Source of the DNA: Saccharopolyspora soli
Lineage (GTDB): Bacteria > Actinomycetota > Actinomycetes > Mycobacteriales > Pseudonocardiaceae
Assembly: GCF_022678645.1 (NCBI RefSeq)
Contig: NZ_JALBWV010000026.1
Span: forward strand, 1 to 64,000
Length of the DNA stretch: 64,000 nt
Direction: 5' to 3'
Shown one piece after another: positions 17,870-27,300 of the stretch. The stretch's first letter is position 1. Each line of letters begins with the position of its first letter. Position numbers and translations under genes: made by a program. The notes below the pieces were generated by a model. That model searched no databases. It was not told the origin of the DNA and was given only the letters and a program-made list of their open reading frames with translations.

Positions 17870-20079
17870 CCTCTGTCCCTGCCAACAAGGTCCTCGGCGA
17901 GCCCGTCGACCGGATCGACGGACGCCTCAAGGTCACCGGCGCCGCTCCCTATCCTTCGGATGTCGGCTACCCGGACATGGCCCATGCCGTCCTGGTCCAG
18001 TCCACCATCGCGGCGGGCTCGATCCGCGCCATCGACACCGCGGAGGCCCTGGCCGCCCCCGGGATCCTGACGGTGATCACCCACGAGAACGTTCCGCCAC
18101 TCGCAGATGCGCCGATGACGCCGCTGGGGCCCTCGCCGCGGTTCCCGCTCAAGGACGATCGCATCGTTCACCACGGGCAGCACGTGGCTGTCGTGGTGGC
18201 GCAGACTCCTGAGCAGGCGAGGGCGGCTGCCCGGCTCGTGCGGGTCGACTACGAGCAGACCGCTGCCGTCCTGGGCATCGGCAACCCCGAGGCGACGGTC
18301 ACGACGAACCCGTTTGGCATGGACGCCGAACGCGGCGATGTCGCCGGGGCGCTGGCCTCAGCCGACGTCGTCTACGACGAAACGTTCCGCATGGCGCCGG
18401 AGACCAACAACCCGATCGGACTGTTCGCCACGGTCGCCCGCTGGGACGGCGGCAGGCTGTTGGTGCACGATTCGTCCCAGTGGCCCGTGTTGGCTCGGCG
18501 GAGCCTCGCCGCAGTCTTCTCGCTGCCGGAGGCGGACGTGCGCGTGCTCGTGCCGTATCTCGGCGGCGGTTTCGGGGCCGGACTGCGGACCTGGCCGCAC
18601 GTGATCCTGACCGCGCTCGCCGCCCGCGTCCTGGAGCGCCCGGTCAAACTGGTCTTGACCCGGGCCCAGATGTTCACCTCCATCGGGCACCGGCCGGAGT
18701 CCGTCCAGCGCGTCCGGATCGGCGCCACCCGCGAAGGCCGTCTGGTGGCCATCGATCACGAGGGCACGTCGACCTGCGGGGCCGAGGAAACGAACCTCGA
18801 ACCGATCACCATGGCGACCCCCGCCGGGTATGCCTGCCCGAACGTGGCCACGCGTGACCGGCTCGTCCACCTCAACATCCCCAACCCAGGCCCGATGCGC
18901 GGTCCGGGCCATGTCCAGGGCAACTTCGCGATCGAATCGGCGATGGACGAGCTGTCCTACCACCTGGGGATCGACCCCCTGGAACTTCGATTGCGCAACC
19001 ACGCCGACGTGCACCCGCCGACCGGACTGCCCTGGTCGAGCAACGCCCTGCGCGAGTGCTACCGGATGGGCGCCGAACGGATCGGCTGGAACAGCCGCAA
19101 CCCGCGGCCCCGGTCCCTGCGCGAGGGTGAATGGCTGATCGGCTACGGCGTGGCCGGCGTGACCTTCGGCTGGTACGCGACACCCTGCCAGGCGAGGCTG
19201 TCCATCGGACAGGACGGAACCGCCCGGGTGCGCAGCGCGAGCACCGACATCGGAACCGGTACCTACACGATCACGGCGCAGCTCGCCGCGGAACTGCTCG
19301 GCCTGGACGTGGACCGGGTGCACGTCGAACTCGGCGACAGTGACCTGCCCCCGGCCCCGCAGTCAGGCGGCTCCGGCCTGGCAGTGTCGCTGACCGGTGC
19401 CATCGAGGACGGCGCCGCCAAGCTTGTGCAGGCTTTTTCCGCGCTCGTCCGCGGTGACGACCGGTCACCCCTGCACGGACGGCAGTCCAGCGAGATCACC
19501 GCGACGAACGGCCGCATCCACCTGGCGGGCGACCCCACGGTCGGCGAGACCTACGCCGGCATCCTGGCACGCCACGATCTGGACGAGCTCGCCGTGGTCG
19601 GGGAAAAGACCCCCAACCCGCAGGCAGACGGCACGACCATGGTGCCCGCCGGTGCCTTCGCCGCCCAGTTCGCCGAGGTCAGGGTTCACGAGGACCTCGG
19701 AATCCTGCGCGTGGCCCGGCTTGTGTCGGCGGTCGACGCGGGTCGGCTTCTCAATGAGAAGACCGCCCGTAGCCAGGTCGCCGGAGCAGTCGTCATGGGC
19801 ATCGGCATGGCGCACCTGGAGGAGACGACCTTCGACGCCGACAACGGCCGCATCACCAATGCCACGTTCGGCGACTACCTGATCCCCGTCAACGCGGACG
19901 TACCTGACCTCGACGTCGTCTTCGTCGGCGAGCCGGACCGGTTCAACCCCCTCGGGATCAAGGGCGTCGGTGAGGTCGGACTCGTGGGCGTGCCCGCGGC
20001 GATCGCCAACGCGGTGTACCACGCCACCGGAAAACGCGTTCGCGACCTGCCGATCACCATCGAGAAACTCATCGCGTAG
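17866..20079 (+). CDS. paoC: Aldehyde oxidoreductase, molybdenum-binding subunit
   Basis: A 737-residue catalytic subunit binding molybdopterin cytosine dinucleotide. It has the N-terminal a/b hammerhead (VTGAAPYPSDV), LGGGFGAGLR near residue 230, GPMRGPGHVQGNFAIE and the late GVGEVG whose Glu, near residue 703, is the catalytic base in this family. It closely follows E. coli PaoC/YagR in length. Substrates of PaoABC are aromatic and aliphatic aldehydes; the same role is likely given the divergent YqhC-like regulator. No PaoD/XdhC-type maturation factor follows: the next sequence is a decayed SDR gene, so maturation must use a gene elsewhere. Confidence 0.92.
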   Translation: MTSVPANKVLGEPVDRIDGRLKVTGAAPYPSDVGYPDMAHAVLVQSTIAAGSIRAIDTAEALAAPGILTVITHENVPPLADAPMTPLGPSPRFPLKDDRIVHHGQHVAVVVAQTPEQARAAARLVRVDYEQTAAVLGIGNPEATVTTNPFGMDAERGDVAGALASADVVYDETFRMAPETNNPIGLFATVARWDGGRLLVHDSSQWPVLARRSLAAVFSLPEADVRVLVPYLGGGFGAGLRTWPHVILTALAARVLERPVKLVLTRAQMFTSIGHRPESVQRVRIGATREGRLVAIDHEGTSTCGAEETNLEPITMATPAGYACPNVATRDRLVHLNIPNPGPMRGPGHVQGNFAIESAMDELSYHLGIDPLELRLRNHADVHPPTGLPWSSNALRECYRMGAERIGWNSRNPRPRSLREGEWLIGYGVAGVTFGWYATPCQARLSIGQDGTARVRSASTDIGTGTYTITAQLAAELLGLDVDRVHVELGDSDLPPAPQSGGSGLAVSLTGAIEDGAAKLVQAFSALVRGDDRSPLHGRQSSEITATNGRIHLAGDPTVGETYAGILARHDLDELAVVGEKTPNPQADGTTMVPAGAFAAQFAEVRVHEDLGILRVARLVSAVDAGRLLNEKTARSQVAGAVVMGIGMAHLEETTFDADNGRITNATFGDYLIPVNADVPDLDVVFVGEPDRFNPLGIKGVGEVGLVGVPAAIANAVYHATGKRVRDLPITIEKLIA

Positions 20080-20269
20080 ACCGGAGCGGTGCCACTACCA
20101 ACGAGCCGCCAAGCCCCGCTGGCAGGAGCTCAGCGCTTGGGACGACGTCCCGGCGAACGTTGGCGGGCACCGCATCGGCGGGGTGGCCCCTGACAGGACG
20201 TACCGTCGAGGACGAGCTCGGCCCCACGGCCAGGCGTACGGCATGCCGTGGAGCCCACTGCGCTGTCGG

Positions 20270-20550
20270 TCTGCTGTCGGACAAGTACTCCCGGACACCG
20301 ATCGGCGCGAGCTCGACTGCCAGCGTGTCGGAGAGCAATTCCAACGCACTATTGGTCGCCGAGTACAGGTCGGAACCAGGCCAGACGGCCTGTCCGAAGA
20401 ACGACGAGATATGCACGATCCGGCCGCCGGACTCGCGCAGCGCGGGCAGCGCCGCCCGCAGCACGGTGAGCACGGCGAAGAAGTCGGTCTCGAAGATCGC
20501 CCTGGCGCTCTCGTCGTCGGCCTGCTCAACGGAGGCGAACAGGCCGTGCG
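20270..20550 (-). pseudogene. Short-chain dehydrogenase/reductase fragment
   Basis: The minus strand encodes only the middle of an SDR: GLFASVEQADDESARAIF, then RAALPALRESGGRIVHISSF, then LYSATNSALELLSDTLAVEL. The N-terminal NAD(P) glycine motif is missing and the C-terminus runs into unrelated sequence after about 20,270. The catalytic YxxxK is changed to YSATN, replacing the essential Lys. It is a dead remnant between the aldehyde oxidase operon and the HhH-GPD gene. Confidence 0.8.
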
Positions 20551-20565
20551 TGCCAGGATGGCGTT

Positions 20566-21135
20566 ATGCCGAAGAAGCTAAACCTCACCGGCGACGCCGA
20601 CGCTGACAGGCTGCTCAGCGAAGATCCGTTTGCGCTGCTCAGCGGGATGTTGCTTGATCAACAGATTTCGATGGAGATCGCGTTCGCCGGGCCGAAGAAG
20701 ATCGCCGACCGGATGGACGGCTTCGACGTGGTGAAGATCGCTGAGTCCGACCTCGACGAGTTCGTCGAGCTCTGCGTGCAGAAGCCGGCGATCCATCGCT
20801 ATGGCGGGTCGATGGCCCGCCGCGTGCATGCGCTAGCCCAGTACATCGTTGAGGACTACGACGGCGAGACCGAGCGCATCTGGACGGAGGGGAATCCCGA
20901 CGGGAAGGAAGTGCTGAAGCGCCTGAAGGCGCTGCCCGGTTACGGGGAGCAGAAGGCGAAGATCTTCCTCGCGTTGCTCGGCAAGCAACTCGGTGTGCAG
21001 CCCTCCGGTTGGCGGGAAGCCGCAGGTGCCTACGGCGAGGAAGGCTCGCGTCGCTCCATCGCGGATGTCACCAGTCCGGAAACCCTCGCTGAGGTCCGAG
21101 CCTTCAAAAAGGCCACCAAGGCAGCGGCGAAGTAG
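20566..21135 (+). CDS. HhH-GPD-type base excision repair protein
   Basis: A 189-residue HhH-GPD superfamily protein. The N-terminal half (PFALLSGMLLDQQISMEIAF) matches the start of the glycosylase fold, and the helix-hairpin-helix is at LPGYGEQKAKIFLALLG (about 125-141). This short, single-domain actinobacterial family is usually annotated as a HhH-GPD-type DNA glycosylase, but its lesion is not established and the Fe-S cysteines of Nth/MutY are absent. The C-terminus is Lys/Ala-rich (AFKKATKAAAK). The ATG at 20,566 follows the SDR remnant directly. Confidence 0.88.
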   Translation: MPKKLNLTGDADADRLLSEDPFALLSGMLLDQQISMEIAFAGPKKIADRMDGFDVVKIAESDLDEFVELCVQKPAIHRYGGSMARRVHALAQYIVEDYDGETERIWTEGNPDGKEVLKRLKALPGYGEQKAKIFLALLGKQLGVQPSGWREAAGAYGEEGSRRSIADVTSPETLAEVRAFKKATKAAAK

Positions 21136-21139
21136 AGCC

Positions 21140-21871
21140 TCACCGTTTTCCTTCGCTGACGTCGTCGACCAGCAGACCCGCGGGGGCGCTCGCTGGTTCG
21201 GCAGGGACGGGGCCTGTCAGGTGGGCTTGCAGGGATTTGCGGACTGCTGCGAGCAGGCGGTTGTGGTCGTCGGCGCGGGTCGCCAGCACGACGTGGCTCG
21301 GCTCGATGCCGTGCAGAGGCACTGTGGTCAGGTCGGGGCGCAGGCTGTTGATGCGGCCGTCGTCCGGGACGATGGCCACCGCTTCCCCGGCGGCGACGAA
21401 TTCGAATTTGTCCTCGATGGCTTCGGCGAGGGGACCGTCGGGTGCCGGGCTTCCGTCGGGGCGGGGGTCGATGCGCCAGAAGGCGTTCCAGGCCGGGTCG
21501 GGCACTCGCGGTAGGGGTTCGTCGGCGATGTCGTCGAGGGTGACGGATTCCTTGCCCGCCAAGGGGTGGTCGAGGGGCACCAGCAGCACCCGGGGCTCCT
21601 CGTGGAGGACCGTCACGTGCAGTTTGTCGGTCGGGAGCGGCAGCCGGGTCACCACCGCGTCCACTCGGTGATCGAGCAGGGCCGCGCGCCGGTCGTTCCA
21701 CTCCAGGTACAGGGCGTGCACGTCGGCGTCTGGGTGTCGGTGGCGCAGCTCGCGCACTGCCGGGGTGACGATGATGTTCGTGGTGTAGCCGATGGTGATT
21801 CGGCTGGGCTCGGCGGCGGCCCGGGTGCGCGCCGCGGCCTGGGTGGCTGAGCGCAGCAGCGGAAGCAGACA
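21140..21871 (-). pseudogene. LysR-family regulator lacking its DNA-binding domain
   Basis: About 240 residues of LysR effector-binding domain are intact: RITIGYTTNIIVTPAV, DAVVTRLPL, VLLVPLDHPLAG and AIVPDDGRIN. Homology stops at about 21,870, just before the linker helix (LLPLLRSATQAAARTR); the whole N-terminal helix-turn-helix (about 90 residues) is absent. The adjoining bases belong to an unrelated gene tail on the other strand. Without the DNA-binding domain it cannot act as a regulator. Confidence 0.85.
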
Positions 21872-22011
21872 GCCATTTCGGCTTCCTCGGCTCCGTGGTC
21901 TCGCTGGACATCCCGGCCTCAAGCGCCCTGACCCAGAAACAGCTGGATTGGCATCCCGTGCGGCCCGCGCTCATCCCGGACCTCGACGAAGGCCATTACT
22001 TCAAGGACTGA
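21871..22011 (+). pseudogene. C-terminal tail of an NAD-dependent epimerase/dehydratase
   Basis: A 46-codon piece reading HFGFLGSVVSLDIPASSALT, then WHPVRPALIPDLDEGHYF and a stop at 22,009-22,011. It matches the extreme C-terminus of NAD-dependent epimerase/reductase-like SDR proteins of about 290 residues. No start or Rossmann part is present. Its left edge coincides with the broken edge of the lysR remnant. Confidence 0.75.
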
Positions 22012-22043
22012 ACGTCCGGCCGGACTCCGCTCCGCAACGGGAA

Positions 22044-22064
22044 TTACCGACGGTAGTCGGATAA
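22044..22064. promoter_or_regulatory. Inverted repeat, possible operator or weak terminator
   Basis: The sequence TTACCGAC-GGTA-GTCGGATAA is a near-palindrome (CCGAC/GTCGG arms with A/T-rich flanks) 77 bases before the downstream lipoprotein start. It could be a regulator site or a short hairpin after the epimerase tail. Confidence 0.3.
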
Positions 22065-22140
22065 CGCGCGGCAATGTCAACGCGGAACCCAATGCGCGGG
22101 CTTGTGGCACTGCACGAGCCCTCTGCACTGGGGGATGGGT

Positions 22141-22674
22141 ATGAGTCGTTGTGCCGTTGTCGCCGTCTTGTCGGGCCTGACGCTCGCGGTCGGAGCGTGC
22201 GGCGCTCCAGCACCGCCGAAGCTGCTGCCGCCGCGCGTCGCATCGTCGGTGATGCCGTTGCCAGCCAAGATGGCCGCACGCGTACCGGCGGTCTCGCCAG
22301 CGGGTGAGCGTCCGCGCGACGCGGTCGGCCCCGGTGCGTACGGCAGTGTGCGCTCGCGGGACCAGCGGCTTGCCGACCAGCCCGAGGCAGCGCCGCTGCT
22401 GGACCCGTCGACCAGCACCGATCCGTGTGCTGGGTTGACCGCCCAGCAGTGCTACGGCTATTCGGACCCGCCAGCCGGTGCGACGAGCGACTACCCGGAT
22501 CCGCCGGTGGATTCGACAGGTGACGAAACGCCGAGCCCAACGGTTACCTCGACTCCCTCGCCGCCGACGAGCCAACCGCCGACCAGTTCGCCGCCGACGG
22601 CGACGCGAACGGGTTCGCCGACCACATCCGAGTCGCCACCATCCACCACGACGTCTCAGCCGGACGCGAGGTAG
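22141..22674 (+). CDS. Putative lipoprotein with Pro/Ser/Thr-rich tail
   Basis: A 177-residue protein with a lipoprotein signal: basic start, hydrophobic segment and lipobox AVGAC, giving a lipidated Cys near 21. Residues 25-110 are of no family I recognise. From about residue 120 the chain is low-complexity Pro, Ser and Thr (PTVTSTPSPPTSQPP), typical of a cell-wall-spanning or glycosylated stalk. I took the ATG at 22,141, which has GGGGA at proper distance, over the in-frame ATG at 22,135. The 3' end overlaps the convergent allophanate hydrolase gene by 19 bases. Confidence 0.7.
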   Translation: MSRCAVVAVLSGLTLAVGACGAPAPPKLLPPRVASSVMPLPAKMAARVPAVSPAGERPRDAVGPGAYGSVRSRDQRLADQPEAAPLLDPSTSTDPCAGLTAQQCYGYSDPPAGATSDYPDPPVDSTGDETPSPTVTSTPSPPTSQPPTSSPPTATRTGSPTTSESPPSTTTSQPDAR

Positions 22675-24293
22675 GCACGCCAGCCGCGGTGCGCGGTGAT
22701 GTCCTCGGCGCCGTCCAGTGCGGACGGTTCGCAGAGGAAACCGCCGACCGTGCTGCCGTCTGCGAGTTCGACCGTGCCGATGGTCATCGGGGCGGGCACG
22801 GCGGCGACGAATGAGCCGAACGCGGCCGTGCTCATCTCCCACACCTCGACCTCGATGGCCGCGCCCGAATCCGCCCGCACCAGTCCCGGCTTCGGGGGCA
22901 CCGTGTCCAGTGCGTGCAGTCGGTAGGTCGGTGCGGTGGTGGTGCTGCGGACGAACCTGGCGTTGCGGTCGGTGAGCTGGTGGTTGAGCGGCTGTTCGGT
23001 GAGGTGGGCGCCCACGACCGCCAGTTGCACTGGTGCGTTGTCGTCGTCGAGCAGTCCCGCGAGCCGCGCCAGCGCGCAGTCCTGGAACGCCGCGCCGACG
23101 AGCATCACACCGAACGGCAGGCCGTTGACACGACCAGCCGGGATGGCGAGCGCGGACATGTTCAGCAGGTTCGCGAAGTTGGTGAACCTGCCGAGTCGGC
23201 TGTTGACGCCCACCGGATCGGCTTCGACCGCCGCGAGCGTCGGGTGCTCCGTCGTGGTCGGCAGCAGGAGCGCGTCGATGCCGTTCAGCTGCTCGGCGGC
23301 CTGCGCCGCGAGTTCGGCGAGCTGTGCTTGGTCGGCGAACAACTGGTGCGCGGCGATGCCAGCGGAAGCGGAGATGATTTTGGCGACCGTGGGGTCGATT
23401 TCGTCGGGGTGGGCATCGATGAACTCGCCGACCGCGGTGTAGCGCTCGGCGACGAACGCGCCCTGGTAAAGCAGGTCTGCCGCTTGCCGGAAGGGGGTCA
23501 GCTGGATCGGCACCAGGTCGGCACCCGCAGCGGCGAAGCGTTCGGCGGTGTCGGCGAACGCCGATGCCCAGCCGGGCGCGAGTTCGCCGAGCTCCGCGAG
23601 ATCGGGCACACCGATGCGGTACGGCGCAGCCAGCGTGGTCGTCGGTACGGCGTCGGCCAGCACGTCCAGCCCCCGGTGGGCTTCGGCGACGGTGCGGGCG
23701 AACACCGTTACGCAGTCGATGCTGCGGCAGGCGGGTACGACGCCCTCGGTGGAGATCAGCCCCCGAGTCGGTTTGAGGCCGACGATGCCGTTGAACGCGG
23801 CGGGCACCCGGCCGGATCCAGCGGTATCGGTGCCCAGCGCGAGATCGGCGATGCCGAGCGCGACGGCGACGGCGGAGCCGGAGCTGGAGCCGCCGGAGAT
23901 GCGCTCGGGATCGATCGCGTTGCGCACCGCGCCGTAGGGGGAGCGGGTGCCGACCAGGCCGGTGGCGAACTGGTCGAGGTTGGTGGTTCCGAGGATCAGC
24001 GCACCAGCCGCCCGCAGCCGGGCGACCGCGGGTGCGTCTTGGTCGGGCAGGTGGGCGTAGGCGGCGCAGCCCGCAGTGGTCGGGAGCCCTGCGACGTCGA
24101 TGTTTCCCTTGACCGCGACGAGCACCCCGGCCAGCGGCAGGGCCTCACCGGAACGGACCCGATCGGCCAGCGAAGCGGCCTCGGTGAGGAGTTCGGCTTC
24201 CGGCCGCAGGTCGATCCACACCTCGGGGCGATCGACCTCGGCGATGCGCCGGTAAGCGCGGCGGACTCGCTCGCGCAACAGTTCTTCCGACAT
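22656..24293 (-). CDS. atzF: Allophanate hydrolase
   Basis: A 545-residue amidase-signature enzyme that converts allophanate to ammonia and CO2. The catalytic Lys (LVAVKGNIDVAG), cis-Ser and nucleophile Ser (GGSSSGSA, GTDTAGSGR) are in place, and the C-terminal domain of about 120 residues (GLVRADSGAAIEVEVWEM) typical of AtzF is complete. It is the last gene of the minus-strand operon carrying the carboxylase and two DUF1989 proteins, so it performs the final step of urea or, more likely, guanidine breakdown. The ATG at 24,293 follows GGGAG. A 77-base gap separates it from the carboxylase gene. Confidence 0.95.
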   Translation of the reverse strand: MSEELLRERVRRAYRRIAEVDRPEVWIDLRPEAELLTEAASLADRVRSGEALPLAGVLVAVKGNIDVAGLPTTAGCAAYAHLPDQDAPAVARLRAAGALILGTTNLDQFATGLVGTRSPYGAVRNAIDPERISGGSSSGSAVAVALGIADLALGTDTAGSGRVPAAFNGIVGLKPTRGLISTEGVVPACRSIDCVTVFARTVAEAHRGLDVLADAVPTTTLAAPYRIGVPDLAELGELAPGWASAFADTAERFAAAGADLVPIQLTPFRQAADLLYQGAFVAERYTAVGEFIDAHPDEIDPTVAKIISASAGIAAHQLFADQAQLAELAAQAAEQLNGIDALLLPTTTEHPTLAAVEADPVGVNSRLGRFTNFANLLNMSALAIPAGRVNGLPFGVMLVGAAFQDCALARLAGLLDDDNAPVQLAVVGAHLTEQPLNHQLTDRNARFVRSTTTAPTYRLHALDTVPPKPGLVRADSGAAIEVEVWEMSTAAFGSFVAAVPAPMTIGTVELADGSTVGGFLCEPSALDGAEDITAHRGWRAYLASG

Positions 24294-24370
24294 CAGTGGA
24301 GCTCCCTTGGTTTCGCCGCGGCAGTAACGCTGCGCGGACGTCGATGTTCCGTGCCGCAGTCGCCGTCGGC

Positions 24371-27300
24371 TCATGGGGCGAGGGTGACCAGTGGCATGCC
24401 GGGGCCTACCTGGTCACCGGGTGAGACCAGGATTTCTGCCACCGTCGCGGCAGTGGGGGCGATGATGGCCGCCTCGGTCTTCATCGCCTCCAAGGCGAGC
24501 AGTTGTTGGTCCGCTTCGATGCGTTGCCCCGGCCGCACGTCGACGCGCCAAACGGTCGCCACGAACGGTGCCTCCACCACCCGGCCGCCAGCGGGAATGT
24601 CCACAGTGGTCGTCGATGACACCGGGAGCTCAGGTTCGGGCTTGGGGTCGAACTCGCCTGCCGCCTCCCATGCCTGGCGTTCGGCCTCGAAGGCCACGGC
24701 CTGCTTGGTGCGGAACTCGGCGATGCTGGTGGCGTTGTCCGCCAGGAAGCGTTCGTGCTCGGCGAGTACGAACTCGCCCTCGGTGATGTCCAGCCGCAAC
24801 CGCCCGGCGGCGCAGTCGGCGCGCATGTCGAGCAGTTCCTCGGCCGATACCGGGTACCACTTGATGCGGTCGAAGAACCGCAGCAACCACGGCGAACCGG
24901 GTTCGAAGGAGCCGCGCTGCTGCCAGCCGCTCCACACCTGCACCGTGCGGCCGACGAACTGGTACCCGCCGGGGCCTTCCATGCCGTAGATGCACAGGTA
25001 CGCGCCGCCGATGCCGACGGAGTTCTCCGCGGTCCAGGTGCGGGCCGGGTTGTACTTGGTGGTGATCAGCCGGTGCCGGGGGTCCAGCGGGGTGGCGACA
25101 GGTGCGCCGAGGTAGACGTCCCCCAAGCCCAGCACCAGGTACTCGGCGTCGAACACGGTCCGATACACGTCGTCCACACTGGACAGACCGTTCGCCCGCC
25201 GGATGAACTCGATGTTCCACGGGCACCACGGCGCGTCGTCGCGCACCCCGGCCATGTAGCGGGCGATGGCTTCCCGGGTCGCCGGGTCGTCCCAGGACAG
25301 CGGCAGGTGCACGGTTCGGCTGGGGACGCGGAGTTCGCTGGTCGGCGGCAGATCGGCCTCCAGTTCCCGCACCAGGCCCAGCGCCTTCTCCAGGGACATC
25401 TCGTCCGGGTCGACGTGCAGTTGCAGCGACCGGATGCCGGGCGTGAGGTCGACGATGCCGGTGAGCTCCTGCGCGCGCAGCGTTTCCGCGAGTGCGTGCA
25501 CCCGCATGCGCAACGCGAGGTCGAGTTTCATCGGCCCGTACTCGACGAGCAGGTTGTCATCGCCGTTGCGCCGATAGGTCACCGTCGGCCCGGATTCGGT
25601 GGCGTCCGAGCTGCCGAGCACCCCGCCGTCCTCGACCGCGCGCCGAGTGGCGCTGGGTGTGCGTCCGGGCGATCGGCGCAGTTCGGCGGCCTGGTCGACG
25701 CTGATCGGTGCGAAGCGGACGGTGTCGCCGGGGCGGAACTGGCCGAGCTTCCAGCGCTCGCCGGTGGCGACGGTGGCCGGGCAGACGAAACCGCCGAGGC
25801 TGGGTCCGTCCGGGCCGAGCAGGATCGGCAGGTCGCCGGTGTAGTCAACAGCGGCCACCGAATAGGGCGTGTCGTGGATGTTCGACGGGTGCAGCCCGGC
25901 CTCGCCGCCGTTGCTGCGCGCCCACGTCGGCCGGGGGCCGACCAGCCGCACCCCGGTGCGGGCCGAGTTGAAGTGCACCTGCCAGTCGGTGTCGTAGAAG
26001 ACCTCGATGTCTTCCGGGGTGAAGAACTCCGGTGCTGCGTGCGGACCTTCGAGCGCGCCGACGACCCAGGAGTTGGTCAACCGCGGACGCTGCTCGACGG
26101 GCACCGGTCCGACCGGGGCGCCGATGACCGCACCTGGCTGCAGGACATCGCCGACACGCAGTGCCCGGCCGCCGTGCCCGCCGAACTTCCCGAGTGTGAA
26201 GGTGCTTGCACTGCCGAGGAATTCCGGCACGTCGAAGCCGCCAGCGATGAGCAGATAGGTGCGCAGACCCGCGGATTCGGTGGCGCCGATGTCGAGCACG
26301 CCGTTGGCCGGAATCACGACTGGTTCCCACATCGAGACGGGTTCGCCGTCAATGCTGACGCGCGCCGGGGCACCGGTCACGCACACCGTTGTGGCATGCG
26401 TGAATCGCAGCGCCGGGCCGTCGAGGGTGCATTCGAGACCTGGTGCGCCCTCGGGATTTCCGAGGGCGGTGTTGCCCAGCCGGAAGGACAGGTCGTCCAT
26501 CGGCCCGCACGGCGGTACGCCGACGTGCCAGTACCCGCGCCGCCCCGGCCAGTCCTGCACGGTCGTCATGGTGCCTGCCCGCAGCACCTCGATCGTCGGC
26601 TCGTAATCCACCACTGCGGACAGCGTTTTCGTGTCATGTATGGCGGAGTGGAATCGCGGATCGTCGAGAGCCGCGCGCAGGAAGCTGAGATTGGTGCGGA
26701 TCCCGTCCAGCCGGGTGTCGTACAGCGCATCGCTGGCCGCTGCCAGGGCCGCTGCACGATCAGACCCGGACACGACGACCTTCGCCAGCAGTGAGTCGTA
26801 ATGCGCTGTCACATCGGTGCCGGTCTCGACCCAGGTGTCGATCCGGACGTCCGGCGGGAACTCGGCGCGGGTGAGCAGACCCGCGCTGGGGCGGTATTCG
26901 CGGGCCGGGTCTTCGGCGCAGACCCGCAGCTCGACCGCGTGGCCGCGAGGCTGCGGCGGTTCGTCGAACATGGCGGTGTCGCCATCGGCCAAACGCAGCA
27001 TCCACGAGACGAGGTCGATGCCGAAGACCTCCTCGGTCACGGTGTGCTCGACCTGCAGGCGGGTGTTCACCTCCAGGAACGCCGCCTCGCCCCGGTCGAC
27101 GTGGTAGACGAACTCGACGGTGCCCGCCGACCGGTAGTACACCGAGGAGCACAACGTCAGCGCTGCGCCCGTGATGTGCTCGCGGACCCGCTCGGGTAGG
27201 TCCGGCGCCGGGCATTCTTCGATGACTTTCTGGTTGCGGCGCTGCAACGTGCAGTCCCGGTCGCCCAGCGCGAGGACGCGGCCGTGGCCGTCGCCGAACA

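Noticed and set aside
24755..26794. Plus-strand open frame of about 680 codons antisense to the carboxylase
   Set aside because: Codon-position shadow of the real gene; composition dominated by Arg, Gly and Val and no domain recognisable.
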